Of a stretch of DNA of 64,000 bases, positions 27,731 through 35,675 are shown piece after piece; position 1 is the first letter of the stretch, and every line of letters begins with the position of its first letter. A program made the translations under genes and the position numbers. The DNA comes from Virgibacillus ndiopensis (GTDB taxonomy: Bacteria > Bacillota > Bacilli > Bacillales > Amphibacillaceae): positions 1 to 64,000 of the forward strand of contig NZ_FZMZ01000004.1 in NCBI RefSeq assembly GCF_900187325.1. The letters run 5' to 3'. The notes beneath the pieces were generated by a model that saw only the letters and a program-made list of their open reading frames with translations, did not search any database and was not told the origin of the DNA.

Positions 27731-28798
27731 TCACACACCTTTGGCAGAATGCAGTGCATATTGAATTAAATTTGCAACAAATTGATTAAAATGAGCAAAT
27801 CTAGCATCATTGGTCTGCCCATTATGATAACGGTAATAAATTTGCTGGCAAATCACGGCAAGTTTAAAATAGGCAAAGGTAAGATAAAAATGGATAGTCG
27901 ACACATCTCTCCCACTTTTTCTAGCATAGTCTTCCAAAAATTCTCTTCGTGAAAAAAACCCTTTCTTGACCGTTACAGATGGCTTTCCAAGTCCTTTTTT
28001 CAGCTGTTCGGGATCATCAGCTTCAATCCAGTAGCTTAAAGCCGCTCCAACATCTGCTAACGGATCCCCTACCGTTGTCATTTCCCAATCAAACAGACCG
28101 ATCAACTTACTAAAATCCTCGGAGAACATGGCATTATTCACCTTATAATCATAGTGAATAATAGTTGGTTGTGGCGACACCGGAATATTATTTTGCAGCC
28201 ATTTTGTTAATTGATTAACACCTGCGACCTTCTCCGTTTTTGCCCGTTCATATCGCTTAATCCAACCAAACACCTGGCGTTCCATAAACCCATCTGGCTT
28301 GGAGACGTTTACTAGTTCCGTTTGATTGTAATCAACTTGGTGTAGATCTACCAATTTATCAACCATTAACTCAGAAATTTTTCTCCCTAATGCCGGGCTA
28401 TACTCGATGCCCTCCGGAAACTTTGAATCTAGTACAATCCCTTTTCTACGTTCCATAATAAAAAATGTGCTTCCAACAATCTGTTCATCCTCAGAAAAAA
28501 CATATGGCTTTGGTGCAGTTGGATAGAGAGGATGCAAACTCGATAGAATCGTATATTCCCGTTTCATATCGTGTGCTTTAGGGGCAACTGGTCCAAGTGG
28601 TGGCCGCCGTAACACTGCCTCCCATGACCCAATCCGTAATAGATATGTTAAATTCGAATGGCCAGCACCAAATTGTTCAATTTCCATTGTCCCACTAGGG
28701 ATGCCCTCAATATTTTCATGGACAAATTGTTGTAGTATTTTTTTATTAAGCTCCTCCCCTTCTCTAACGTTTATCGTATCGCTAAACGAAGATTTCAT
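27731..28798 (-). CDS. phosphotransferase family protein (APH/ACAD10-like)
   Basis: A 355-residue kinase-fold protein. It has the Brenner motif IIHYDYKVNNAMF (catalytic Asp and the following Asn) and the metal-binding GLFDWEMTTVGDPLADVG. The N-terminal lobe contains EQFGAGHSNLTYLLRIG and VLRRPPLGP. This group is related to the kinase domain of ACAD10/11, which phosphorylates 4-hydroxyacyl-CoAs, so a role in breaking down hydroxylated acyl chains is likely here. ATG 28798 follows GAGGAGAG. Confidence 0.88.
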   Translation of the reverse strand: MKSSFSDTINVREGEELNKKILQQFVHENIEGIPSGTMEIEQFGAGHSNLTYLLRIGSWEAVLRRPPLGPVAPKAHDMKREYTILSSLHPLYPTAPKPYVFSEDEQIVGSTFFIMERRKGIVLDSKFPEGIEYSPALGRKISELMVDKLVDLHQVDYNQTELVNVSKPDGFMERQVFGWIKRYERAKTEKVAGVNQLTKWLQNNIPVSPQPTIIHYDYKVNNAMFSEDFSKLIGLFDWEMTTVGDPLADVGAALSYWIEADDPEQLKKGLGKPSVTVKKGFFSRREFLEDYARKSGRDVSTIHFYLTFAYFKLAVICQQIYYRYHNGQTNDARFAHFNQFVANLIQYALHSAKGV

Positions 28799-28813
28799 TG
28801 ATGTTCTCTCCTC

Positions 28814-29206
28814 TCACACCAAATGCATATGGTCTTGTAATGTTACTTTGAATGCTTCTGGAAGTTGGGCTGGTTTTTGATTCAAAATATCGAAGTAAAC
28901 AATGGTCACTTCTCCTTTTGCGATCATATTACCGGATTTCTTGTCTGACATTTCACTACCCAATGTAAAACTCGTCCTCCCGATTTTTTGTACGGTTGTT
29001 TTAATATCCAGTATCTGTCCAAAGTACCCTTGCCTGATAAAATCGCATTTTGCCGAAACAAGCATAATTGTAAATTCACTATTGCTGACATCTATACCTA
29101 GTTTCTGTAAAAAATCCAGTCGCGCTACTTCCATGTACGTAAAATAACTCGCATTATTAATGTGACCTAACATATCTGTTTCACTAACACGCACTTTAAT
29201 TTCCAA
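28814..29206 (-). CDS. acyl-CoA thioesterase (4HBT hotdog)
   Basis: A hotdog-fold thioesterase with the 4HBT signature VRVSETDMLGHINNASYFTYMEVAR, in which the Asp and His-Asn-Asn are typical. The start is uncertain. TTG 29206 has GGAG 10 nt upstream and gives 130 residues, the usual length. The frame stays open to GTG 29293, but that start and the ATGs at 29269 and 29251 lack a ribosome binding site. It lies between the TetR gene and the kinase gene in the second catabolic operon. Confidence 0.85.
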   Translation of the reverse strand: MEIKVRVSETDMLGHINNASYFTYMEVARLDFLQKLGIDVSNSEFTIMLVSAKCDFIRQGYFGQILDIKTTVQKIGRTSFTLGSEMSDKKSGNMIAKGEVTIVYFDILNQKPAQLPEAFKVTLQDHMHLV

Positions 29207-29314
29207 TTTCCACTCACTCCCTGGACCTTTATCATGGTAAGTATCACCCATCGTTGTTTTCGCACACATACTAATCGGCAGGTATATTAACACTATTCTG
29301 AAATTTTATTCTTT

Positions 29315-29342
29315 ATAACTATCAGTATCAACAGATAGTTAT
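29315..29342. repeat. 9-bp inverted repeat between tetR and the thioesterase gene
   Basis: ATAACTATC (29315-29323) and its exact complement (29334-29342) flank 10 nt. The motif CTATCAGTAT inside it recurs at 29967-29976, upstream of the TetR gene. It may be a regulator site or an intra-operon hairpin. Confidence 0.5.
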
Positions 29343-29352
29343 TTATTTTATT

Positions 29353-29913
29353 CTATTGTATCCCGGTTAAAATCATATCAGCGTATATTTTTACCAATTC
29401 CTGTGGTGATACTTCTCCTTCAGGTCTAAACCAATTATAGCTCCAATTCGTAACCCCTAATATACCGAACGTAATCATATCCACTCTTAGATCTTCCTTA
29501 AACTCACCTTGATCAATCCCTTTCCGTATAACATTTTCAACATTTAAGCGGAATTGTTCTCTTTTTTGTTTAATTTTTTCAATGTTATCATCGGCAAGAT
29601 GCCTTACTTCACGGGTATATACACGGGCACTTGGACCATTATTTGCAATATCAGTGATTAACAATCGTATAATTTGGACTATCTTCTCTTTTTGCTTAAT
29701 AGCATCATTATGAATAATGCGCCCCTGACGTTCTAACAGATTTGTAATGTATGCATCATGAATATCCATGAGCAATTGCTCTTTACTGGAAAAATAATAA
29801 TAAAATGTACCCTTTGTTACCCCAAGTACGTCCACGATATCCTGGATGGATGTTGCACTAAAACCTTTTTTTTCAAAAAGCAAAATACTAGTTTCCGTAA
29901 TTTTATCCTTCAT
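29353..29913 (-). CDS. TetR/AcrR family regulator
   Basis: A 186-residue TetR protein with the N-terminal helix-turn-helix SATSIQDIVDVLGVTKGTFYYYFSSKEQLL (about residues 19-48) and a ligand-binding C-terminal domain. By position inside the acyl-CoA operons it is the probable repressor, sensing an acyl-CoA or the free acid, as FadR and related proteins do. ATG 29913 follows GAGG. Confidence 0.9.
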   Translation of the reverse strand: MKDKITETSILLFEKKGFSATSIQDIVDVLGVTKGTFYYYFSSKEQLLMDIHDAYITNLLERQGRIIHNDAIKQKEKIVQIIRLLITDIANNGPSARVYTREVRHLADDNIEKIKQKREQFRLNVENVIRKGIDQGEFKEDLRVDMITFGILGVTNWSYNWFRPEGEVSPQELVKIYADMILTGIQ

Positions 29914-29983
29914 ATGCTTTAACCTCGCTAGTTTCTGATAATTATCCTATTTTAATTTATCACAATCTATCAGTATTCATCTA

Positions 29984-30757
29984 TTAAAAAGCGTGTGATC
30001 CACCATCAACAGCTAAAATATCACCACTTACAAAATCAGATGCCTTAGAGGCTAAAAATAATGCTGCTCCTTTTAAATCGGAGTCATTTCCTAAGCGATT
30101 TAATGGTGTTCCTTCTAAAATTTTATCATGCCCATTTTCCAGCAGCCCACGAGACATTTTTGTTGGGAAAAATCCCGGTGCAATTGCATTTACATTGATA
30201 TTATATTGTCCCCATTTAACAGCCAAATCCTTCGTGAACGTCATAACTGCCCCCTTACTTGTATTATAGCCAATCGTGTCCATGTACCGTGGATCTGTTC
30301 CACCAAATCCAGCAACCGAAGCGATGTTGATGATTTTCCCTTTGTTCTGTTTAATCATTGTTTTCCCTACTTCTTGACTCATTAAAAATGTTCCGGTTAT
30401 ATTAACGTTGATAACCTTTTGCCATGCTTCAAGAGGCATTTCCGAAGCTCGCGCCCCCCAAGTGGCTCCACTATTATTAACTAAAATATCTATGGAACCA
30501 AAGTGGTCAACTGTCCCCTCAACAACTTTTTTGACATCATCTGGATTCGATACATCACATGTAAAAGCTAACGAATCAACTCCCAGTTTTTTCAATTCCT
30601 CACTCATTTTTTCACAAGCTTCTAATTTCCTTGAACAGATCACAACATTAGCACCTGCCTCTGCAAACCCTTGTGCAATTTGCGCACCTAGGCCACGTCC
30701 ACCTCCTGTAACAATTGCAGTTTTTCCTTCTAATTTAAATAAATCTAGTACACTCAT
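29984..30757 (-). CDS. short-chain dehydrogenase/reductase
   Basis: A 257-residue SDR with [13 protein letters not shown] for cofactor binding, VNNSGATWG in place of the usual NNAG, and catalytic [12 protein letters not shown]...GYNTSKGA (Ser, Tyr, Lys). It ends with the normal VDGGSHAF. The start overlaps the stop of the upstream acyl-CoA dehydrogenase gene by 4 bp (ATGA coupling). It probably oxidises a hydroxyacyl intermediate. Confidence 0.92.
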   Translation of the reverse strand: MSVLDLFKLEGKTAIVTGGGRGLGAQIAQGFAEAGANVVICSRKLEACEKMSEELKKLGVDSLAFTCDVSNPDDVKKVVEGTVDHFGSIDILVNNSGATWGARASEMPLEAWQKVINVNITGTFLMSQEVGKTMIKQNKGKIINIASVAGFGGTDPRYMDTIGYNTSKGAVMTFTKDLAVKWGQYNINVNAIAPGFFPTKMSRGLLENGHDKILEGTPLNRLGNDSDLKGAALFLASKASDFVSGDILAVDGGSHAF

Positions 30758-31980
30758 TTTAAAATCCCCTCTTTTTTATATTTTCGAAGCTCTAATTTAG
30801 CAATTTGTCTGCGGTGTACTTCATCTGGACCATCTGCAAGTCTAAGTGTCCTTGCATTTGCCCAATGATTTGCAAGGGTAAAATCGTCACTTACCCCTGC
30901 TCCACCATGTGCCTGAATTGCCCGGTCAATTACTTTTAATGCCATATTCGGTGCGACAACTTTGATCATCGCAATCTCTGCCTTTGCTTCTTTATTACCA
31001 ACCGTGTCCATCATATATGCAGCTTTTAGCGTTAATAATCGTGCTTGTTCGATATCGATTCGTGCATCGGCAATCCATTCTTGTACAACACCTTGTTCCG
31101 CCACCTTTTTACCAAATGCAACCCGATTTTGAACGCGCTTACATAAATCCTCAAGTGCTTGCTCTGCAGCACCGATTAGACGCATACAATGATGGATTCG
31201 ACCAGGTCCAAGTCTGCCTTGTGCAATAGCAAATCCTTTTCCTTCTCCCCAAAGCATATTTTCTGCTGGTACTCGCACATTATCATAAATGATTTCTGCG
31301 TGACCATGTGGTGCATCATCATAGCCAAACACTGGAAGCATTCGTTCAATAGTAACGCCAGGTGTATCTAACGGAACCAAGATCATTGACTGTTGCTCAT
31401 GCTTAGCTGCTGTTGTATCACTTTTTCCCATTACAATCGCAATTTCACAGCGTGGATCCCCTGCACCCGAGGACCACCATTTTCGCCCATTGATAACATA
31501 CTCATCACCATCTCTAACTATACTAGATTGAATATTAGTTGCATCACTTGAAGCAACATCAGGTTCTGTCATCGAAAAACATGAACGAATCTCTCCAGCT
31601 AGAAGGGGCTCAAGCCACTGTTTTTTTTGTTCTTCCGACCCATAACGAGCTAAAACCTCCATATTTCCTGTATCTGGTGCACTACAATTAAACACCTCAG
31701 GTCCTATCATGGATCTCCCCATTATTTCACAAAGCGGTGCATATTCCTGGTTGGTTAAACCAGCTCCATATTCACTTTCTGGCAAAAATAAATTCCATAA
31801 TCCTGCCGCTTTAGCCTTCTGCTTCATTTCTTCCATAATAGGAGGGATCGCAGTCCATCGACTTGCCTGCTGATTTAATTGTTCTTTGTAAACCTTCTCA
31901 TTTGGATACACGTGTTCTTCCATAAAGTCAGTTAACTTTTCCTTCAATTTTAATACCTTTTCAGAATACGAAAAATCCAT
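30754..31980 (-). CDS. acyl-CoA dehydrogenase (ACAD10/11-like branch)
   Basis: A 408-residue acyl-CoA dehydrogenase. [18 protein letters not shown] and [17 protein letters not shown] are the FAD/substrate signatures, and the C-terminus has [40 protein letters not shown]. The GPDEVH ending is typical of the ACAD10/11-like clade, which fits the kinase gene in the same operon. ATG 31980 is 6 nt behind GGGGGG; a TTG at 31998 in frame overlaps that site. Confidence 0.92.
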   Translation of the reverse strand: MDFSYSEKVLKLKEKLTDFMEEHVYPNEKVYKEQLNQQASRWTAIPPIMEEMKQKAKAAGLWNLFLPESEYGAGLTNQEYAPLCEIMGRSMIGPEVFNCSAPDTGNMEVLARYGSEEQKKQWLEPLLAGEIRSCFSMTEPDVASSDATNIQSSIVRDGDEYVINGRKWWSSGAGDPRCEIAIVMGKSDTTAAKHEQQSMILVPLDTPGVTIERMLPVFGYDDAPHGHAEIIYDNVRVPAENMLWGEGKGFAIAQGRLGPGRIHHCMRLIGAAEQALEDLCKRVQNRVAFGKKVAEQGVVQEWIADARIDIEQARLLTLKAAYMMDTVGNKEAKAEIAMIKVVAPNMALKVIDRAIQAHGGAGVSDDFTLANHWANARTLRLADGPDEVHRRQIAKLELRKYKKEGILK

Positions 31981-32008
31981 CTTCTTCCCCCCAAACAATC
32001 TTATTTCA

Positions 32009-32027
32009 CTAACCTACCGGATAGTAT
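32009..32027. promoter_or_regulatory. candidate TetR-type operator, copy 2
   Basis: Read on the minus strand, ATACTATCCGGTAGGTTAG matches the site at 26841-26859 in 13 of 19 positions. It lies just downstream of the promoter at 32048-32075, where a bound repressor would block elongation. Confidence 0.5.
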
Positions 32028-32047
32028 ATTCAGAATCTTTAGTATTT

Positions 32048-32075
32048 ATTATAGCAAACAAAACTATAATTGCAA
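32048..32075 (-). promoter_or_regulatory. promoter of the second catabolic operon
   Basis: Minus-strand TTGCAA (32070-32075) and TATAAT (32048-32053) have a 16-nt spacer, about 70 bp before the acyl-CoA dehydrogenase start at 31980. Confidence 0.55.
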
Positions 32076-32185
32076 CAAATTTCTGTTTATTATATCTCGC
32101 ATTTCCTGACATCGTCTATTCAAAAGTTATTCAGAACAAACTCCTTGTCATGAAGAAACATGGAATCTTCATTTTAAAAGATGCC

Positions 32186-32215
32186 TATAACTTGTAGGGG
32201 GTTCTCCAAGTTATA
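32186..32215 (-). terminator. hairpin past the flavin monooxygenase gene
   Basis: TATAACTTG (32186-32194) and its complement (32207-32215) enclose a 12-nt loop, 87 bp past the stop at 32302. Only a short T-rich tail follows on the minus strand. The rest of the gene-free stretch 31981-32301 holds the promoter and operator listed separately. Confidence 0.45.
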
Positions 32216-32301
32216 AGCACCTTATGAATGAAAACAATGTGTATATTAGAAACTGTTTTAGTCGATGATGTTTCTTCATTTTCTAGGATAGGAATAAGTA
32301 A

Positions 32302-33681
32302 TTACTTTACAAACAAACGATCCGTTTGTCTTTTACCCGGATGATGATTCTGCAGTTGATCACCAAGCCCAAATAAGTTGTCTCTTAACGAATTTCCTGC
32401 ATATTCCTTTTGAACCAATCCTCTTTCCTGTAATATTGGAACAACATATTCAATGAAGTCTTTAAACGTACCCGGAGTTATTGCATAGGCAATATTAAAG
32501 CCATCAACCCCTGCTTCGGTTACCCATTCTTCCATTGTATCGGCAACTTGTTCAGGTGATCCGACTGTGTAAGCACTCATCCCGCCAATTCCTACAAAAT
32601 TTTTGATTTCTTCAACCGTCCATTGTTTGTCCGGGTCAATTTTGGTGAAACCTTCCAATGCTGATCGAATGGAGTCATTCTCGATATAATCTAGTACTTG
32701 ATCAGAGTCGTACCCGGATAAATCAATTCCAGTCCAACCACCGAATAAGGCAAGTACTCCTTCATGACTAATATGTTGTTTATATTCTTCATATTTTGCA
32801 TTAGCCTCTTCTTCGTTTTTGCCAACAATAGGTGTAAACATCGTAAGAATTTTAACCTCATCTTGGGACCTACCTGTTTTTGCTATATCATGCCGCAATC
32901 GTCTGACCGTCTCTTTAGCCACGTTCAATGTCGGTGCACCAATGAATACACATTCCGCATTTTTTGCAGCAAATGCACGACCTTTTGTAGATGCTCCAGC
33001 CTGATATAGAACTGGTGTCCGTTGCGGAGATGGTTCACTTAAGTGGGCACCCGGAACTTTAAAATATTTCCCGTCATGTTGAATATCATGTACTTTGTTT
33101 GGATCAGTGTATACGCCATTCTCTTTATCCAATTTTACAGCATCATCTTCCCAGCTTTCTTCCCACAGCTTGTAGCAAACTTCCAAATACTCGTCAGCTA
33201 AATCATAACGCTCATCATGCTTCAATTGGTCTTCCAATCCCATATTTAAGGCAGCACTTTTAAGATATGACGTAACTATGTTCCAACCGACACGCCCTTT
33301 TGTTAGATGATCAAGTGTCGACATCCGGCGGGCAAATGGATATGGATGCTCATGCGTGACAGAAGCTGTGACGCCAAATCCAAGATGTGCCGTTACCGCT
33401 GACATTAACGGAACAACTAATAATGGATCATTAACTGGTGATTGAGCGCCTTGACGTACTGCGGCATCTCTTGACCCCCTATACACATCATACGTACCTA
33501 GCACATCAGCTATAAACACTGCATCGAAGCGCCCTTTTTCCAATAGTTTAGCAAGATCTATCCAATATTCACTATCTTTATAACGATGTGATTCATCATC
33601 TGGGTGTGTCCATAGGCCAGGTGATTGATGACCTGCACAGTTCATATCAAACGCATTCAAATAAATCCTGTCTTTCTCCAT
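32302..33681 (-). CDS. flavin-dependent monooxygenase of the NtaA/SnaA/DszA family
   Basis: A 459-residue LLM-class monooxygenase (bacterial luciferase-like TIM barrel) that uses reduced FMN from a partner reductase. Typical stretches are RGSRDAAVRQGAQSPVNDPLLVVPLMSAVT, GRVGWNIVTSYLKSAALNMG and SPQRTPVLYQAGASTKGRAFAAKNAECVF. Family members act on nitrilotriacetate, dibenzothiophene sulfone or other organosulfur compounds. The SAM riboswitch upstream points to a sulfur source. It forms an operon with the FMN reductase gene 27 bp upstream. Confidence 0.92.
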   Translation of the reverse strand: MEKDRIYLNAFDMNCAGHQSPGLWTHPDDESHRYKDSEYWIDLAKLLEKGRFDAVFIADVLGTYDVYRGSRDAAVRQGAQSPVNDPLLVVPLMSAVTAHLGFGVTASVTHEHPYPFARRMSTLDHLTKGRVGWNIVTSYLKSAALNMGLEDQLKHDERYDLADEYLEVCYKLWEESWEDDAVKLDKENGVYTDPNKVHDIQHDGKYFKVPGAHLSEPSPQRTPVLYQAGASTKGRAFAAKNAECVFIGAPTLNVAKETVRRLRHDIAKTGRSQDEVKILTMFTPIVGKNEEEANAKYEEYKQHISHEGVLALFGGWTGIDLSGYDSDQVLDYIENDSIRSALEGFTKIDPDKQWTVEEIKNFVGIGGMSAYTVGSPEQVADTMEEWVTEAGVDGFNIAYAITPGTFKDFIEYVVPILQERGLVQKEYAGNSLRDNLFGLGDQLQNHHPGKRQTDRLFVK

Positions 33682-33708
33682 ATTAGTTTTGCCTCCTCAT
33701 TTACTTGT

Positions 33709-34260
33709 TTAGTATGAAGGTAATACTATTGCATCCTGGTTATTTACCAATTCGATAAAGTAATAAAGTTGCTTTTTCGTACGTCCCAAAATTCCCACAT
33801 CAACGATTGGATTTTCTTTATGTTTGTCGATTTGACTATCAAGCAGGTAGAGACCTTTTAAGTTATATCCTTTCAACGTTGCTAAAACTGGTTTCAATGT
33901 ATATTCAATTGCTAATAAATGTGACATACTTCCACCAGTCATTAACGGAAGTACTGGTGTGTGCTGTAATATATCCTGCGGCAATACATCAAGCAATGCC
34001 TTGAGTACCCCTGAATAAGCACCTTTGTACACTGGGGAACCGACAACAACTCCTTGCGCATTCTGAATGGAGGATGCAATTTCGTTTATAGCTGGGCTAT
34101 CATATTTTCCTAAAAACAGATCCTCATATGGTACATCTTTAACAGAAATATGGGTCACTGAAAAATGCTCCTGCTCAAGTAATGACCCTAAATATTTCAA
34201 CACTTTCTCTGACCTGGAAAATTCAGAAGGACTTCCTGATAAAACAACAATTTCTCTCAT
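33709..34260 (-). CDS. NAD(P)H-dependent FMN reductase (SsuE-like)
   Basis: A 183-residue flavodoxin-fold reductase. LSGSPSEFSRS binds the FMN phosphate, and GVVVGSPVYKGAYSGVLKALLDVLPQ plus PVLPLMTGGSMSHLLAIEYTLKPVL are characteristic of SsuE/MsuE-type enzymes. It should supply FMNH2 to the monooxygenase encoded next. ATG 34260 with AAAGG upstream is preferred over ATG 34269, which overlaps that site. It is the first gene after the SAM riboswitch. Confidence 0.9.
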   Translation of the reverse strand: MREIVVLSGSPSEFSRSEKVLKYLGSLLEQEHFSVTHISVKDVPYEDLFLGKYDSPAINEIASSIQNAQGVVVGSPVYKGAYSGVLKALLDVLPQDILQHTPVLPLMTGGSMSHLLAIEYTLKPVLATLKGYNLKGLYLLDSQIDKHKENPIVDVGILGRTKKQLYYFIELVNNQDAIVLPSY

Positions 34261-34344
34261 GTTGATCATCCTTTCTCAAGTTCATTTATATACATTACTA
34301 AGAACAAATTCGTTATTCTGCTTAATCGTACACATTTTCCATTA

Positions 34345-34380
34345 AAATAACCCCCTTTTCTTTTCGAGAAAAGAGGGTTA
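34345..34380 (-). terminator. SAM riboswitch expression-platform terminator
   Basis: On the minus strand AACCCTCTTTTC pairs with GAAAAGGGGGTT (one G-U pair) around a 7-nt loop and is followed by ATTTTAAT. It lies between the aptamer and the FMN reductase start, the normal place for the regulated terminator. Confidence 0.85.
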
Positions 34381-34404
34381 CATGAAATGGTAACGAATAA
34401 TTGC

Positions 34405-34512
34405 CGCTCTTATCTCCCAAGAATTACTTCCCGCTGGATTTAGCACCTTTCTAACATTGTCAGAGGTTGCTGAAGCTTCACAGGGCCAGATCCCTCAGCT
34501 TCTCTTGATAAG
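34405..34512 (-). ncRNA. SAM-I (S-box) riboswitch
   Basis: The minus strand reads CTTATCAAGAGAAGCTGAGG, GGGATCTGGCCC, TGAAGCTTCAGCAACC, AAGGTGCTAAATCCAGC and GGGAGATAAGAG in order. These are the conserved blocks of the S-box aptamer; P1 pairs CTTATC (34507-34512) with GATAAG (34409-34414). When S-adenosylmethionine is bound the following terminator forms, so the FMN reductase and monooxygenase genes are turned on when methionine or SAM is scarce. Confidence 0.95.
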
Positions 34513-34594
34513 ATTATTTAATTTTAATATATAGTTTATTCCAATTAATCCGATAAATCAAGTGCGAATTGAAAAATATTCAAAAATATTTTTC

Positions 34595-34623
34595 TTGTAA
34601 AATCTAGTGTTTCTATATACGAT
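34595..34623 (+). promoter_or_regulatory. candidate glcT promoter
   Basis: TTGTAA (34595-34600) and TACGAT (34618-34623) are 17 nt apart and end about 40 bp before the glcT start. The hexamers match the consensus only partly. Confidence 0.4.
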
Positions 34624-34665
34624 AAGAAAGCAACATATATGCAATCATATAGCTGGAGGCTAGTC

Positions 34666-35508
34666 ATGGAACAAGGAATTATTGTTCAAAAAGTGTTAAA
34701 TAACAACGTCGTAATTGCGGCGCATCCAACCTACAAAGAGGTTGTCCTAATCGGAAAAGGAATTGGTTTTGATCGAAAAAAAGGTGATTTGGTTCCCTTG
34801 GACATTGCCGATAAAACATTTTTATTAAAAAATGAACATGAAAAAGAACAATATGTCAATTTACTAAATTATATTGATAAAGAAATTATTGATTTTATGA
34901 ATGATGTTTTGTTCTATATAGAAGAAAGAATTGGACAGGATTTAAATGAGCACATTCATGTAGCACTTACCGACCACATAACATTTGCTATTAATCGTGT
35001 ACACAAAAACATACATTTTTCGAACCCTTTTTTATTTGAAATTGAATCGCTTTATCCAAAGGAATATCTGGTGGCAAAAGAAGTAGTAGAAATGCTTAAC
35101 ACTAAATTTGCGATTACATTCCCTGAAGGCGAAATCGGATTCATTGCATTACATATTCATAGTGCTGTCACAAATAAATCGATCAAAGATATTAATCAGC
35201 ATCATAAGTTAATTACCCAACTTATTCAAGTGATCAAAGATAGCCTGGAAATAACAATAGAGAAAGGCAATGTAAATTATAATCGTTTGATCCAACATCT
35301 TCATCGTACAATTGAGCGTGTACATCTTGATGAAAAGTTAGGGAAACAAAATAATTTAGCAAATATGTTGAAAAAAACATATCCCTTATGCTATAATCTC
35401 GCTTGGAAGTTAATAAAGGTAATGCAGAAAGAATTAAACAGGGAAGTTAATGAGACAGAGGCTTTATATTTAACCATACATCTACAACGATTAACAAATA
35501 ATATATAA
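34666..35508 (+). CDS. glcT: PtsGHI transcription antiterminator
   Basis: A 280-residue BglG/SacY-family antiterminator. The N-terminal RNA-binding CAT domain (MEQGIIVQKVLNNNVVIAA...IGKGIGFDRKKGD) is followed by two PTS-regulation domains with the conserved histidines (ALTDHITFAINRVH, EIGFIALHIHSA; LCYNLAW, YLTIHLQRL). It binds the RAT sequence ahead of ptsG when glucose is transported. ATG 34666 follows GGAGG at good spacing; an earlier ATG at 34639 has none. The position immediately before ptsG matches B. subtilis. Confidence 0.93.
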   Translation: MEQGIIVQKVLNNNVVIAAHPTYKEVVLIGKGIGFDRKKGDLVPLDIADKTFLLKNEHEKEQYVNLLNYIDKEIIDFMNDVLFYIEERIGQDLNEHIHVALTDHITFAINRVHKNIHFSNPFLFEIESLYPKEYLVAKEVVEMLNTKFAITFPEGEIGFIALHIHSAVTNKSIKDINQHHKLITQLIQVIKDSLEITIEKGNVNYNRLIQHLHRTIERVHLDEKLGKQNNLANMLKKTYPLCYNLAWKLIKVMQKELNREVNETEALYLTIHLQRLTNNI

Positions 35509-35511
35509 TTA

Positions 35512-35617
35512 CGTGTTACTAATTCGATCAGGCATGAGTAATAAGTGTTTTATTTGGTCACTATACGAGTATGTCCCTCGTTTGACCGAAATAGCCTTTT
35601 ACTCATGCCTTTTTATT
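35512..35617 (+). promoter_or_regulatory. GlcT RAT antiterminator and ptsG leader terminator
   Basis: GTGTTACTAATTCGATCAGG (35513-35532) resembles the RNA antiterminator (RAT) in front of B. subtilis ptsG. It overlaps the left arm of a terminator: AGGCATGAGTA (35530-35540) pairs with TACTCATGCCT (35600-35610), followed by TTTTTATTTG. GlcT binding to RAT would block the terminator. Confidence 0.85.
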
Positions 35618-35675
35618 TGTCTTTTTTATTCATCTTTCTTTTCTGAATTACCAAAAATAAAGGAGGAAAACGTTC

